From Prunella strophiata (lineage: Eukaryota > Chordata > Aves > Passeriformes > Prunellidae), in assembly GCA_036583965.1 (NCBI GenBank), contig JAZBQD010000028.1, forward strand, positions 2,604,001-2,668,000: DNA of 64,000 nt. The letters are read 5' to 3'. The translations under genes and the position numbers were made by a program. This document shows positions 53,885-64,000 of the stretch, piece after piece. The notes beneath the pieces were generated by a model. It worked only from the letters and a program-made list of their open reading frames with translations. It searched no databases and had not been told where the DNA came from. How positions within the stretch are numbered: position 1 is the stretch's first letter; each line of letters starts with the position of its first letter.

Positions 53885-56800
53885 CTGAAAAAAAAAAGAT
53901 AACTTGTTATATACATATTGCAGTGTTCTGAAGCTTATCACTGTTTTTTTGTGAGTTTTTAAACACAAAAAAAAATATCAAGGTAATCAGCTGAGACCTT
54001 TTATATATCATAACAAAAATTCAAGTGAGGAAAAAAATCAGAATTTGTAAACTGATACAAAACACAAATTAAAGAGATTTATACAGGTAATCCTGACAAG
54101 CATTGAGAGAAAAACGGAAATGTCAAATCTGACCATACAATTCAAATTGTTCAAATTGTCAAATAATCTTGTGTTTTAAAGTCTCCATCTCTGCTTCTGA
54201 TACCCTTAAATTCCCAATTTAAGTACTTTCAACACTCATGCACCTAAGAAAAGAAACCCTCATCCAGCACACAGCCAACAATAATCATGGAACAGGACTG
54301 GGAATGCTCTCCACCATGATTACAGCAGTGCTAGTTACCATAAACCATTCCCATTACTGGGAGCAACCAAAAATGTCAGCCAAAACACATTGTGTGGTTG
54401 AGCTGAAGGGAAAAAGATCCAAGAAAGAGAACAGCAGTTATTTGAGAGCCTCCTTAATGCAACTCCCTAAAACATATACAGCTTTCAACTGTTTGAACAT
54501 TCCTCCTCAGCCTCTACTCCTTTTAATAAAAGTCTAATGAGGCTTGAAACAATGAAGCACTTTTTTTTCCTTTTTCTTTTTTTTTTTTTCAAAACATGCC
54601 ACCTACTTCAAAATGTACAAATTTCCAGAACAGACTTGAAACAGACATTTGTCTTGCATCCAGGCTGCCACGTGTCTGCATTTTTGTCACCTACTCAAGA
54701 TAAATGTCTGAACTAAATATTCTTGGAATTTGTTTGTTTGTTTCGTACTAAGTAAAAGCATTTAAACTTATTTTTACTGTGACAAAGCCCCTCACTCACT
54801 TGGCAGCCATAAAATATTACATCTTCATATTACTAAAAAAATCATGTAATAAAGTAAATATTTTAGTAAATATCAGTTAAAATGAAATGTTCTATGGTCT
54901 TTTCCTATAGCTGTAATTTGAATTTAGAGGAAAAGAATCTCTCTGTACCCTTGCTCCCCCTAAAACAGACATAACTACCCTGAAATTTTGATTTATGTTT
55001 ATGCAAAACCAAGTACACTCTGGAAAAAAAATTGTGCATTCAGCCTACATGTTCAGATTAGAGCTAGACCAATGTCAAAACCACTTGAAACATGAGGGGT
55101 GAGTATCAGATCCCAAGCACAAAGCATTCCACAATAAAGATAAGCCTCAACAGGCCCACACCACTTTCTGTGAAGATCCAGTCTCAGGATACACAGGCTT
55201 CTCCAGGTGAAGCACAAACAGTGCTTTTGGGGCAAAAGAGGAGGGCAAAGGAAGCAGGAGCCAACTGTAAACACTTTTACTGTGGCCCTCAAACTTTGGA
55301 AAAGGGTGGGGAAAACGCCTAACAGAAAAAACAACCAATGCAAGGAAAAATAAACTAAAAATTGAAACACAATTAATCATCCTGTTTATATTTAATAAGT
55401 ATGCAAGGAGAAGGTCACAAGCTGTCAGCTACAATAAGCTTTGAAATGTCCAGTCAACTACATAGTTCATAGCAAAGACATGGTTCTGACTTAATTATAA
55501 AATTATTACTTCATAAAGAACAACTTCTGGATTCATCAGATGTGCCTTTAAAGGGCTTTCCTTCACAGAGAAATACTGAATGGTGAAAAAAACCACACAA
55601 CATTTCAGAATTTGGTGAGAGAAGTCACACATCTGTAATAAAAATGTTTTAAAACAACTTTCAACTCCCTGACATAATTCAAAATTAAATATCAACGTTC
55701 AACGACTTCATAAATTACTATATACCAGTCTTTTTTTATTATGCAACATTTTAAATTTCATTCAAAGTTTTCTGTGAGAATAAAAAAGTTCTTCTGCCAC
55801 TTCTATCTGCTTCAGCATGAAAACTGAAAATATTTTATAGATTTTTAATCCTCTTAGGTACCACTAAAGGAGGAAGTCCTTAACAAAATAAGCTTTTAAA
55901 CTAAAAGCCTCACCTTAAATCTGAAAATTGTGTTCTGAAGGGTGTAACAATTACTGCTCACAATAAAATATACACATGTTAAACAATACATGCCAAGAAT
56001 TATTTTAGCCACCTTATCCCAAAATAAATGAGACAGCTTTCACAGGAAAGAACCCAAGGGACTAGGTCAAATCTCTCTCATAACAGACAGTAATTAGTAA
56101 CTGCCTTTCAAAACACCAGGATACATCTACACTAATTGAAGTTGGAGAAGTGAAATTGTCATAAATATTTAATATCACTGTACTTCTAAAGGTAAGAGGA
56201 TGTCACAGCTTAAAATATAAATACATCAAAACAACAGTGACTTCAGATTAGGCCACAGCTGAGTTTTAACAGATATTTAACTCAGGGTCAGGGTTAAAAC
56301 TGGGTAATCACACTAGAAGAGCATCCTCCTCTATGTGAAGAATTGTTTAATATTATGAAAAATGAAACCATAAGATTGCCTGACTCCACTTCAGAAATAA
56401 GCACAACAGCTCTTACAATTTTGGCATTCCTTGGTAGCTTTGAGGGAAAATTTGTCTGCAGTGTGTAAGAGAAAAGAAGAATAGGAAGCACACTTTTTGA
56501 ATAAATCCATTTTAAATAGTACTGGTTAAATAAACAATTCAGAAACATATGCTTTCTAGTATTAGCGTTATACTACTGTTGTCAACACCTCCAACCTATG
56601 TCAATAAAACAACAGTTCCAGGAAGAACATCACTGTGCTATTTCAGGAAAACAAACCAGCTCAGGTATTGTTAATTACATTTTACAAACACCTGAATTAT
56701 TTAAACTCGTTGTTTTAACAACTCTAAGAAGGCTTACCAAATGCAGACAAGATATACTTGCCGTTGCTTCTTCTTTGATACAGCTGCAAGTTATCTGCAG

Positions 56801-57462
56801 CTTTTGGGAGGCAAATTTTTTTGTTGTATAGTATTAACACAGAAAGGGATATCGCCGTGGCGAGTTATTGATTTTTTTAAAGAAGCTGCTTACAGAATTT
56901 ATAAAAACACCACTGCGGGAAATGGGGTAAATGGAAGCAGTGAGGCCGAGCTGCTCTGCCGTGAGGAGGAGCAGAGCCCATGTGCAGCTGTGGCTGCGGA
57001 TAAGCGCCGCGGGCTGCCGGCACCCGGCTCCTGCTGCCGAGGCACGACGGCGGGTGTGTGTCTAAAGATAATGGCTGTGAAACCGTGAAATATCCGCGAT
57101 TCGACTTCTCAGGCCGCTTGCCCTCCGTAATTCCCACCACCACTCCTTGCAGCGGCGGGAAGGAGCGAAGCGCGGCGGAGGAAAACCTACTACACCCTGC
57201 CCAGACCCCGCTCGTCGGGGCTTGCGCCGGGCACCCCCTCAGCAGGGCGGCGCTCCCGCCTGTGGGCCGCGCCCCTCACGGCCGGGGGGCCGCTCTCCGC
57301 CGGGAGGCGGCGGCAAAGAGAAGACAGGAGGAGGGCAGGAGAGCAGAATAGGAGAGCGCGGCGGGAGGAGCCGCGCAGGGCCGGGCGGAGGCGGCGGCTG
57401 CGGCTTCCATGCTTCCATCTATCCATCCATGCATCCATCCATCCATCCCCCGCCCCGCACTC
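53885..57462 (-). other. RHBDD1: RHBDD1 first intron
   Basis: 3.6 kb between the presumed non-coding exon 1 and the start-codon exon. AT-rich until the CpG island begins near 56930. Contains poly-T/A tracts near 54560-54590. Depends on the exon 1 donor call. Confidence 0.55.
57409..57449. repeat. (CATC)n microsatellite-like tract
   Basis: Imperfect ccat/catc units just inside the intron side of the predicted exon 1 donor of RHBDD1. Confidence 0.85.
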
Positions 57463-57464
57463 AC

Positions 57465-57600
57465 GTTCTCCGGCGGCCACAGCACCCGGAAGCGCGCGCC
57501 GCCCCACGTGACCCGCGGCGGGGGAGCGGGCCGCGGCCGGGAGCGCAGCGCGCCTGCGCGGGAGCGCCGCGCCGCCAGGGGGCGCTGTGCGCGGCTGAGG
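57465..57600 (-). other. RHBDD1: Probable non-coding exon 1 of RHBDD1 (start estimated)
   Basis: A GTGAGT donor on the minus strand (actcac at 57459-57464) within the CpG island would splice to the acceptor at 53885. The transcription start is not visible; the upper bound is a guess within the island. Confidence 0.45.
57572..57587 (+). promoter_or_regulatory. CTCF-like binding motif
   Basis: CCGCCAGGGGGCGCTG is very close to the vertebrate CTCF core (CCACYAGGGGGCGC). Located in the RHBDD1 CpG island. Confidence 0.6.
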
Positions 57601-57796
57601 GCTGAGGCGGGAAAGCTGAGGCGGCCGTGAGGGGCGGGCCTTGGTCGCTGGCACTGCCCACTATTAAAATACTGAATCAGGTTTCCTTTGAGAGCGTTTT
57701 ACTGCGCATGCAAAGCAGTAACTAGTTCTGTAAGTTTAATAGTTTGAGGACTTTTTTTTTTCAAGCGTTAAAAGCAATTAGATGAAGACATTGCAG

Positions 57797-58012
57797 AATC
57801 ATGGAATCAACAAGGTTGGAAAAGACCTCTGAAACCATCAAATCCAACCTATGACTAAGCAACACCGTGTTAAACAGACCATGGCACTCAGTGCCATGTC
57901 TAGTCTTTTCTTAAACACCTCCGGGGCGATGACTCCACCTGGGCAGCCCACTCCGCTGTCTAATCACCCTTTCTGAGGAGAATTTCATCCTAATGTCTAA
58001 CCTAAACCCCCC
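57797..58012 (-). mobile_element. CR1 LINE 3' fragment, antisense
   Basis: Plus strand opens cagaatcatggaatcaac, aaggttggaaaagacctc, and continues through aatccaacctatgac, ggcactcagtgccatg and gatgactccacctgggcag. Lies about 140 bases upstream of the RHBDD1 CpG island. Confidence 0.9.
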
Positions 58013-61000
58013 GGTGCAGCTAAAGACTGCATTAGTTTCACTTTTTATAGAGTGCTAGTCACTGGTGTCACTGTATTATTCCCCAGATTTGACACAGATC
58101 TCCAGACTGTGAGCTTTGTTATTAATATTCAGTAGGGAATACACTGGGCAAATTATAAATGCCTGAAATAATAGGTTCTCATATAAATGTTGGCGAGCTG
58201 ATGGTGCAAATATGTGACTAGAAATGAATCATACAAAACCCATAGCCAAAGCTACATGTAAACGGCCTGATTTTGCTGTCATTTATGTGGCACTCAGGTT
58301 TCATAGAACATTTTGGCAACTCGTGCAAGTATGTCATACAATTTATAAGAAAATTGCATTCTGCCCTTCCAAAAACAGCACACAGCTCAGCAGACTGGCA
58401 GGCATGAAAGAGGCTGAATTCCTAGAAACAGGGTGGAGATCAAGTTAAAGGAGCAGGCTTTGCCAAAACAAGCAACTTCAGCATAGTCCTCGCTTCCAAG
58501 AACGAACAGAAGCCAAAAGAGGCGGGCAAGGCTCAGTGTGTGCCACCATTTAGACACATTACCTTAAGCTCCTTACTTTTGGCACATTTAGATCTGTTAC
58601 CTCAATTAATGCTAATCATAATAATTCATAGAAATCACAGGATGTGGGAGTTAAAAGTGCCTGAACTGATAGATTTTTTTTATCATACCCGAGGTTTTCT
58701 ACAATTGGCACCATTTCCTGTAACAGCATACTCCATTTTCAGGCAACAATAACTTCAGTCCATAATTCTTAAAGATGCCATATTTCTTGCCTCAATACAG
58801 GCCCAGATCTTATTACTGGATGTGCAAGTCCTGAGGTTGTGGTTCTTTTCTGGGACCTAGAAGATTGTAGTTCTCTTTGTGGGTCAATCTGAGCAATTGT
58901 ATATTACTGCTCTCTCTTTTCAGATCCTTAATGATATGGCAGGGATAACAAAAGTCACAGAAACAATGGGAGGCTAAGGAAATTAATAATGTGTTCTAAT
59001 GCTATAATTAATGGACCACATATGTAGCTAGGTTTAAAAAAACCCACTATTGTTCTTATACTCTTTACCCAAGTGTGGGACTTTATACCCATTAAGATAT
59101 TAAAAGTTGGCATTTTTTTCCATGTTCTACACAAATTTTACTAATATCCTGCCAGATCTTTTGGGTTAGTTTATACTTACATAAATAGCTGGTTAGAAGA
59201 AAAAAAAAACACCTTCTGCTCTCTTTATTTAATCTCACACCACCATTCACCTCATGGATTTCTTTTAATTTTTGGCTAAATGTTATTTTTTCTTACCAAT
59301 AAAATTGAATGAGATGAGAAACACTGTTCACATATTGCAACTTTTTTTTTTTTTTTTTTTTACAAATTCTACATTTGATATACTTGTGCCATACAAGCTG
59401 TAACTCAGCTTTCCTCAACATGAATAATGTTCTTGAGCAAGAATAACTGAAGGGCTGACACATAAAAGTTGAATTAATTTAAGACAATATCCCTTTCCAT
59501 TTAAGCAACTATTAACAGTATAGGTTCTGTTTCCTGGCTATGTCTGACCTGATTAGGAAAAGAATTCAGCTCTTGGAAGGAAAATACAGAAGAAGAAATC
59601 AAAACCATCATTTTCATAACTCGTGTACTCCTGGTACAGGAGTGACGCATTCGGTCAGCACTGCTTACGCCTTACTGCTAACTATATAATCCATGTCAAT
59701 ATTTATCATACAGCTATTATCAGTGTAAACACACAGCTTAGTCATATGTTGACCCATAACGAAAAAGTGACATTGAGATCTTTGCTTAATAGCAGAAGGC
59801 TTAAACATGTTTTAGAAGCAATAGAGCAGATCTCAGAATACTCACTTTTTCTGAGGGTTATACGGAGGCTTTTCAGCATGTAACAGTTGCAAAGAAACAT
59901 CATGCTATTAATGCATGGATGCAAATTAAATCCATATCTGAAGGTTATTTTTCTAATTAATGCTGGGAATCTGATAGCAGCACATTTGAAACACTGTTTA
60001 TGTTAATCTTGAAGGAACTAGTTAGGACTAGCCTGCAAATGTAAGAAGAATGCTGGAGTGTAGTTATGGTAAAGGCGCTGTGGCTTTCCCAGACTGTCAG
60101 TACGTGACAGTGTTTACAAAAAGCAGAAGAAGAGAAAAGCGGTAACCCAGAATTTGATACACCGAATATTATGAGTCTGTCAGAAAATTAACAAAATACA
60201 GATGATCAAAGGATCGGTTTAAACATGTTATAAGTTTATATACACTGCTACTATCCTGGTTTTGAAAACAACATAAATGCCTTGGAAACTGTGGAGACAA
60301 GCCCTTCTGAGAGAGACAGATGGAAATAAGATCTGATAGTGAATGTTTTGTATGAATTCAGGGCTTACTCTTCCAGAGTCTTTGATCTGACATTAACTCT
60401 GCTTTTACTACATAGTCCACCTTTACTAACTTCTTTGCTAGCAGGTTACTTTCTCCAGTTCAACTTCCAGCATCACTAACACAGTGACTTTATAATACAA
60501 TATGGACAAATGGAGGGAAAAATAGAGATGCTTTCTCTCCAGCTTACAGAGATAAAACAGAATATAACCTGAGGTTCTTGATTTGTTCATATAGACTCCC
60601 AGAAGACATAGATTAAGCAACCGGGTGGAAACTAAAGGAGTGTCTTGGTCTTAATGTGGGCTGGAAGAAATGGACCAACATCAAAAAGATTTCCCAACAC
60701 TTACAGCCAAAGGCATCTGATCAGATGATCAGTCATCTCCTGCTTATCCAGATGCTTCCATGCTGCAGTGAGACACTTCAGTTAAGCCAAAGCATTTTGA
60801 AAAAGCTCAAAAGCCTGAGCTGCTGTATGTAAACAGAAGAGAAGGGAATAGACCAAAAGGCAGTGTTAAGGAAATGAATGTGTGAACTATGCCAAGAAGA
60901 TGGTACCAGGCAATTCTTCTATGCAGCTGAAAGGCTTTCTAAAAAAGGTGTCAAAAGCAAAGAGAAGAGGATGTGACATCACTGATGACAACAAAGTATA

Positions 61001-64000
61001 ATGTAAAAAGTTATTTGGTATGAAGTAACAAAAGAGTAACCTGCTGTCATCTAAAACCAATTTTAAAAGCTGCATATGCAAACATTTATCTTCCTTTTGC
61101 TTGACCACAGGGATAACAGTGAAGAAGTTGTTACTCGTAATAATAATACTGTAGGCAGAAAATATTCTGTTGAATACAGTTGTTTGGGTTTTTTTCAGTG
61201 GCAGCATAATTTACATCTCATCATTCACAGTTTATAAAAATCATGAAGTTAAAGTATATTCTGCTGCTGGCAGGGAGTTTTTCTTAATACTCTAGCTAGT
61301 GAAAATTCTGTGATTATTTCCCATTTCTATAAAGCAGTCACATAATGTTTTCTGTTACGGAAACATGGGGTTTGATCCAATTTTTTATGAAATTTGAACT
61401 ACTTTATAACAAGGATGTGTCAGTATTCTGGTGACATTTGTGTGCTCCATTGGCCTGCAGGATGCCAGGACAGTAGAAGCAATGTCCTTCCCAAGGGAGA
61501 TGAAATGTTGATTTGCTGTTCTCCCAGATTCCCAGCTCTCAACGTTGGGCTAATCCAGAGGCAATACCAGAGGGCTTTATCTGGCACTCCTTGTAAAGAA
61601 GGATTTGTCAAAGATAGTACAGTAATTTCACCAGAAATTACATTTAAGCCCCTTCTTGGAAGTCTTTTCTTGCTCTGTATTTTCTTCTGGATGTATGAGT
61701 AGAATTCATGCTCTGCATGTTTTTGTCTTTTATGCTAACCTTGGTCCTACATTGTATATGCTCACTAGCCTGACTCCTGTTCCCTGCAGAGAGGCTGAGG
61801 CAGAGGCAGGGGTGAGGAAGCATTTGGAAGAGGGGCTGATACTGGCAGAAGACCACTTCAAAAATTTTACTTCACAATCTGGTCTTTTTATTTCTGTTTT
61901 CATTCAAAGAGGGAAGCTTTATTTCCCTTGGAAGTTTGAATCCCAGAAGTTGTGAGGAGACATAGTATGCCATAATATTCATAATATCCCATAATATTGA
62001 AATGGGCATTATTATTTGTTTGGGGTTTTTGTTTGTTTTGTTGGTTTCAACTTCCTAAAGCTGTCTTTAACATATTTTTATTTAACAAAATTTAGCCTAA
62101 TGAAGGCATCTGTCACAGCTCAGAGTGCATTGATCTGCCTTAATTAGACCTTAATAGTCCCTGAGCAGCCTCATCTGGGTCCCCCCAGCCACACCCCCTC
62201 CTCGTGGGCCCAGAGCCCCATTTAAGGTCAGCCTGAGGCCCTGAGTCCTTCCCTAAGCAGACCTGGACCAGGGTTGGTCTCCAGCTGCCCCCAGCCTTGC
62301 CCTGGTCGTGGCAGCCCTTGGTTGAGGGTTCTGCCTCCAAACAGCTCCATCCAGCTCCATCCAGGTGCAATGCCTGCTTTTGACTTCCTGCCCTTGTCTT
62401 TGCCCTGCCTGGTCCTCGTGGGCTGCCTTGTGTTTTGGACTCTTGGCTGAACCAGCTGCTGTCCCTGGACCTTCCCTGCCCCTTGCTCAGTACCTTGGAG
62501 CTGGGTCCCCTTCACAGAGGTTCCAGAGTGAGGAAGGGGTGAGTGCAATATTCAAGTCAGTGAATCTGAAAGTGGAAATTCAAAGCTGGTAAGCTCTATT
62601 GAAGCATTGTTTTCACCTTTTTCATTATTGTTTTTTACAATATTCAGCAGAAATTACAAGACTGCTGTAGAAAGCAGTAAAGTAAATGAAGATCAAATTG
62701 AGGTTTTGAAGCACTTAAACATTTTTTAGCATAGAAAGTAATGTTTGAGTTATAATCAAACTATATAAAACTATTGAATATCACCTAACCTGAGAGCTTA
62801 TATTTTGTAGCTGAGTGTTACTCAGGTTCAGCTCAGGAGAAATTTCACTCTAACCTGGTAAAGTAGAATTTTCTGGCAAATGCAGTATATTGTATTTGGT
62901 TAGCTTGTATAGATGGGAAAAGCAGACAAGCTTTCAGGAGCACAATGCTTTATTCAGATTTGAAATAGAAGCAGTAGTCTTCAAAGCTCAATAAAAATTG
63001 ATGTGTATTTTTTTAAACTGCCTTTAGTGCACTGGAGACTACTGATAGCAGCTGGTGGAAATAACTGGTGAGCCTGCTGGGGATGATGCTTTTTGCTGTG
63101 TATGTATAGCAAATAAGCCTCAGTCTTTACCTTGGTTTCAAATAGCAGCTTTCACCCCCATTTTTGTGGTAGTGCTGCTGTGGCCATAATGATTGCCTAA
63201 GGACAAAGAGAGATGTGCTGTTTCTTGTTGGACCAAGAAAAGCAGGTGGAAGCCTTCCTTCAGACCTGCAGCAGCAGGAGGTGGCTCCGTGCTGTCCTCC
63301 CGTGACTGCTTGTCGTGACATGCAGCAGAGAAATGCTCTGATGCTGTGCACTCAGCAAACAGCTACAACAGGTTGCTGTCTTACTACTCCACTTTATTTT
63401 TCATTCTGTTGAAGATGATTGCCTGTCAGTCCTCTGCTGATAGTGCTCTGTAATCTTCTTTTTAAAAAATCAACGAGGTGCTTGGGATGGGCTTGAGGCT
63501 GTATCCAGGGGCTGGGTGGGGCTGGAGCAGGCAGGATTCACATCGTGCTCTGCATGTGCTGAGAGCCAGCACAGCTCCCAGCTAGAGCAAGTTAGAGCCC
63601 CGGGCTGCCGTGTCCCACAGGCCATCTCCAGTGCAGGAATCACCCACTTCAAAGGGCACCCCTGGAAACAGAGCAGAGGTCAGGGCAGAGGGCTTGTGAT
63701 TGGGAAGGAATGAGCACCGGCAAGGGCATAAAGATAGTGCTCAGCCATCTGCAGGGGTGTTTATGCAAACTTTCTAGGACTTGTTCTGGTTTCTGGGGAT
63801 CTTCCAGCTTTCTAGGTAGAAGGGCAAGTTTTTCAACCATTAGTTAGATTAACCCTCCCACTTCCCAGAGTCAAAGAATTCCCATGGGGATTGCCCTGGG
63901 GACCTCTTCCTCCTCTTCTAAAAACTTGTGAGAGTCTATTTGAAGCTTTTTCTTTCAGCAGCTCACTAATGTGTATTTCTGCTACCTGTCACATTTATTT
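58013..64000. other. Intergenic DNA upstream of RHBDD1
   Basis: No exon, RNA gene or promoter that I can support. AT-rich, with a 20-base poly-T run at 59342-59361, a GC-richer block at 62140-62530 and another at about 63470-63720, both unclassified. Confidence 0.6.

Larger units (their letters stand above)
56930..57660. promoter_or_regulatory. RHBDD1: CpG-island promoter of RHBDD1
   Basis: Abrupt block of high G+C and dense CpG in otherwise AT-rich DNA, placed where the 5' end of RHBDD1 must lie. No TATA box seen. Candidate sites: ETS-like CCGGAAGCG (57486-57494), E-box CACGTGAC (57505-57512), NRF1-like GCGCCTGCGC (57550-57559), CTCF-like site at 57572-57587, GC box near 57631. Open frames inside it on both strands are compositional artefacts. 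Confidence 0.85.

Noticed and set aside
57147..57654. Open frames of about 150 codons on both strands in the CpG island
   Set aside because: They are low-complexity Arg/Pro/Ala/Gly readings of GC-rich promoter DNA, overlap each other on opposite strands, and resemble no protein family.
1..64000. CRISPR arrays, bacterial operons, phage or plasmid features
   Set aside because: The whole window is vertebrate nuclear DNA with spliced genes; no spaced direct-repeat array or prokaryotic gene structure is present.

Overview
The window is vertebrate nuclear DNA, most likely from a bird. It has intron-split genes with GT-AG junctions, AT-rich introns, one CpG-island promoter, and several CR1-type LINE fragments, the dominant avian retrotransposon. 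It contains two convergent genes. Identities rest on protein motifs and exon structure read from the sequence and on family knowledge; no database search was run.

1-23.9 kb, plus strand: the 3' half of COL4A4, the alpha-4 chain of type IV (basement-membrane) collagen. I can place 22 exons, about 995 codons. They run from mid collagenous domain (Gly-X-Y repeats with cysteine-bearing interruptions) through the full NC1 domain with 12 cysteines, to a TAA stop at 23040-23042 and a 3' UTR. Nearly all introns are phase 1 and split a glycine codon. The 5' half lies outside the window.

23.9-31 kb: the intergenic stretch between the two 3' ends, with GC-richer unclassified blocks and a CR1 scrap. 31-57.5 kb, minus strand: complete RHBDD1 (RHBDL4), an ER rhomboid intramembrane protease. 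It has six coding exons totalling 314 codons plus stop, a probable non-coding first exon in a CpG island at about 57 kb, and an AT-rich 3' UTR. The catalytic Ser144 and His195, a ubiquitin-interacting motif and a C-terminal arginine-rich VCP-binding motif are all visible. 57.6-64 kb: upstream intergenic DNA with a CR1 fragment and nothing else recognised.

The tail-to-tail COL4A4/RHBDD1 order matches the human 2q36 arrangement, so this is a conserved block rather than a new system. The genes share no pathway; they are only neighbours. The points most worth a second look are: a one-base T excess that breaks the reading frame at the start of a COL4A4 exon; a 9-nt collagen microexon; loss of the NC1 methionine expected at the sulfilimine cross-link position, inside a sharply GC-rich exon; and an AT-rich double-hairpin element in a COL4A4 intron.
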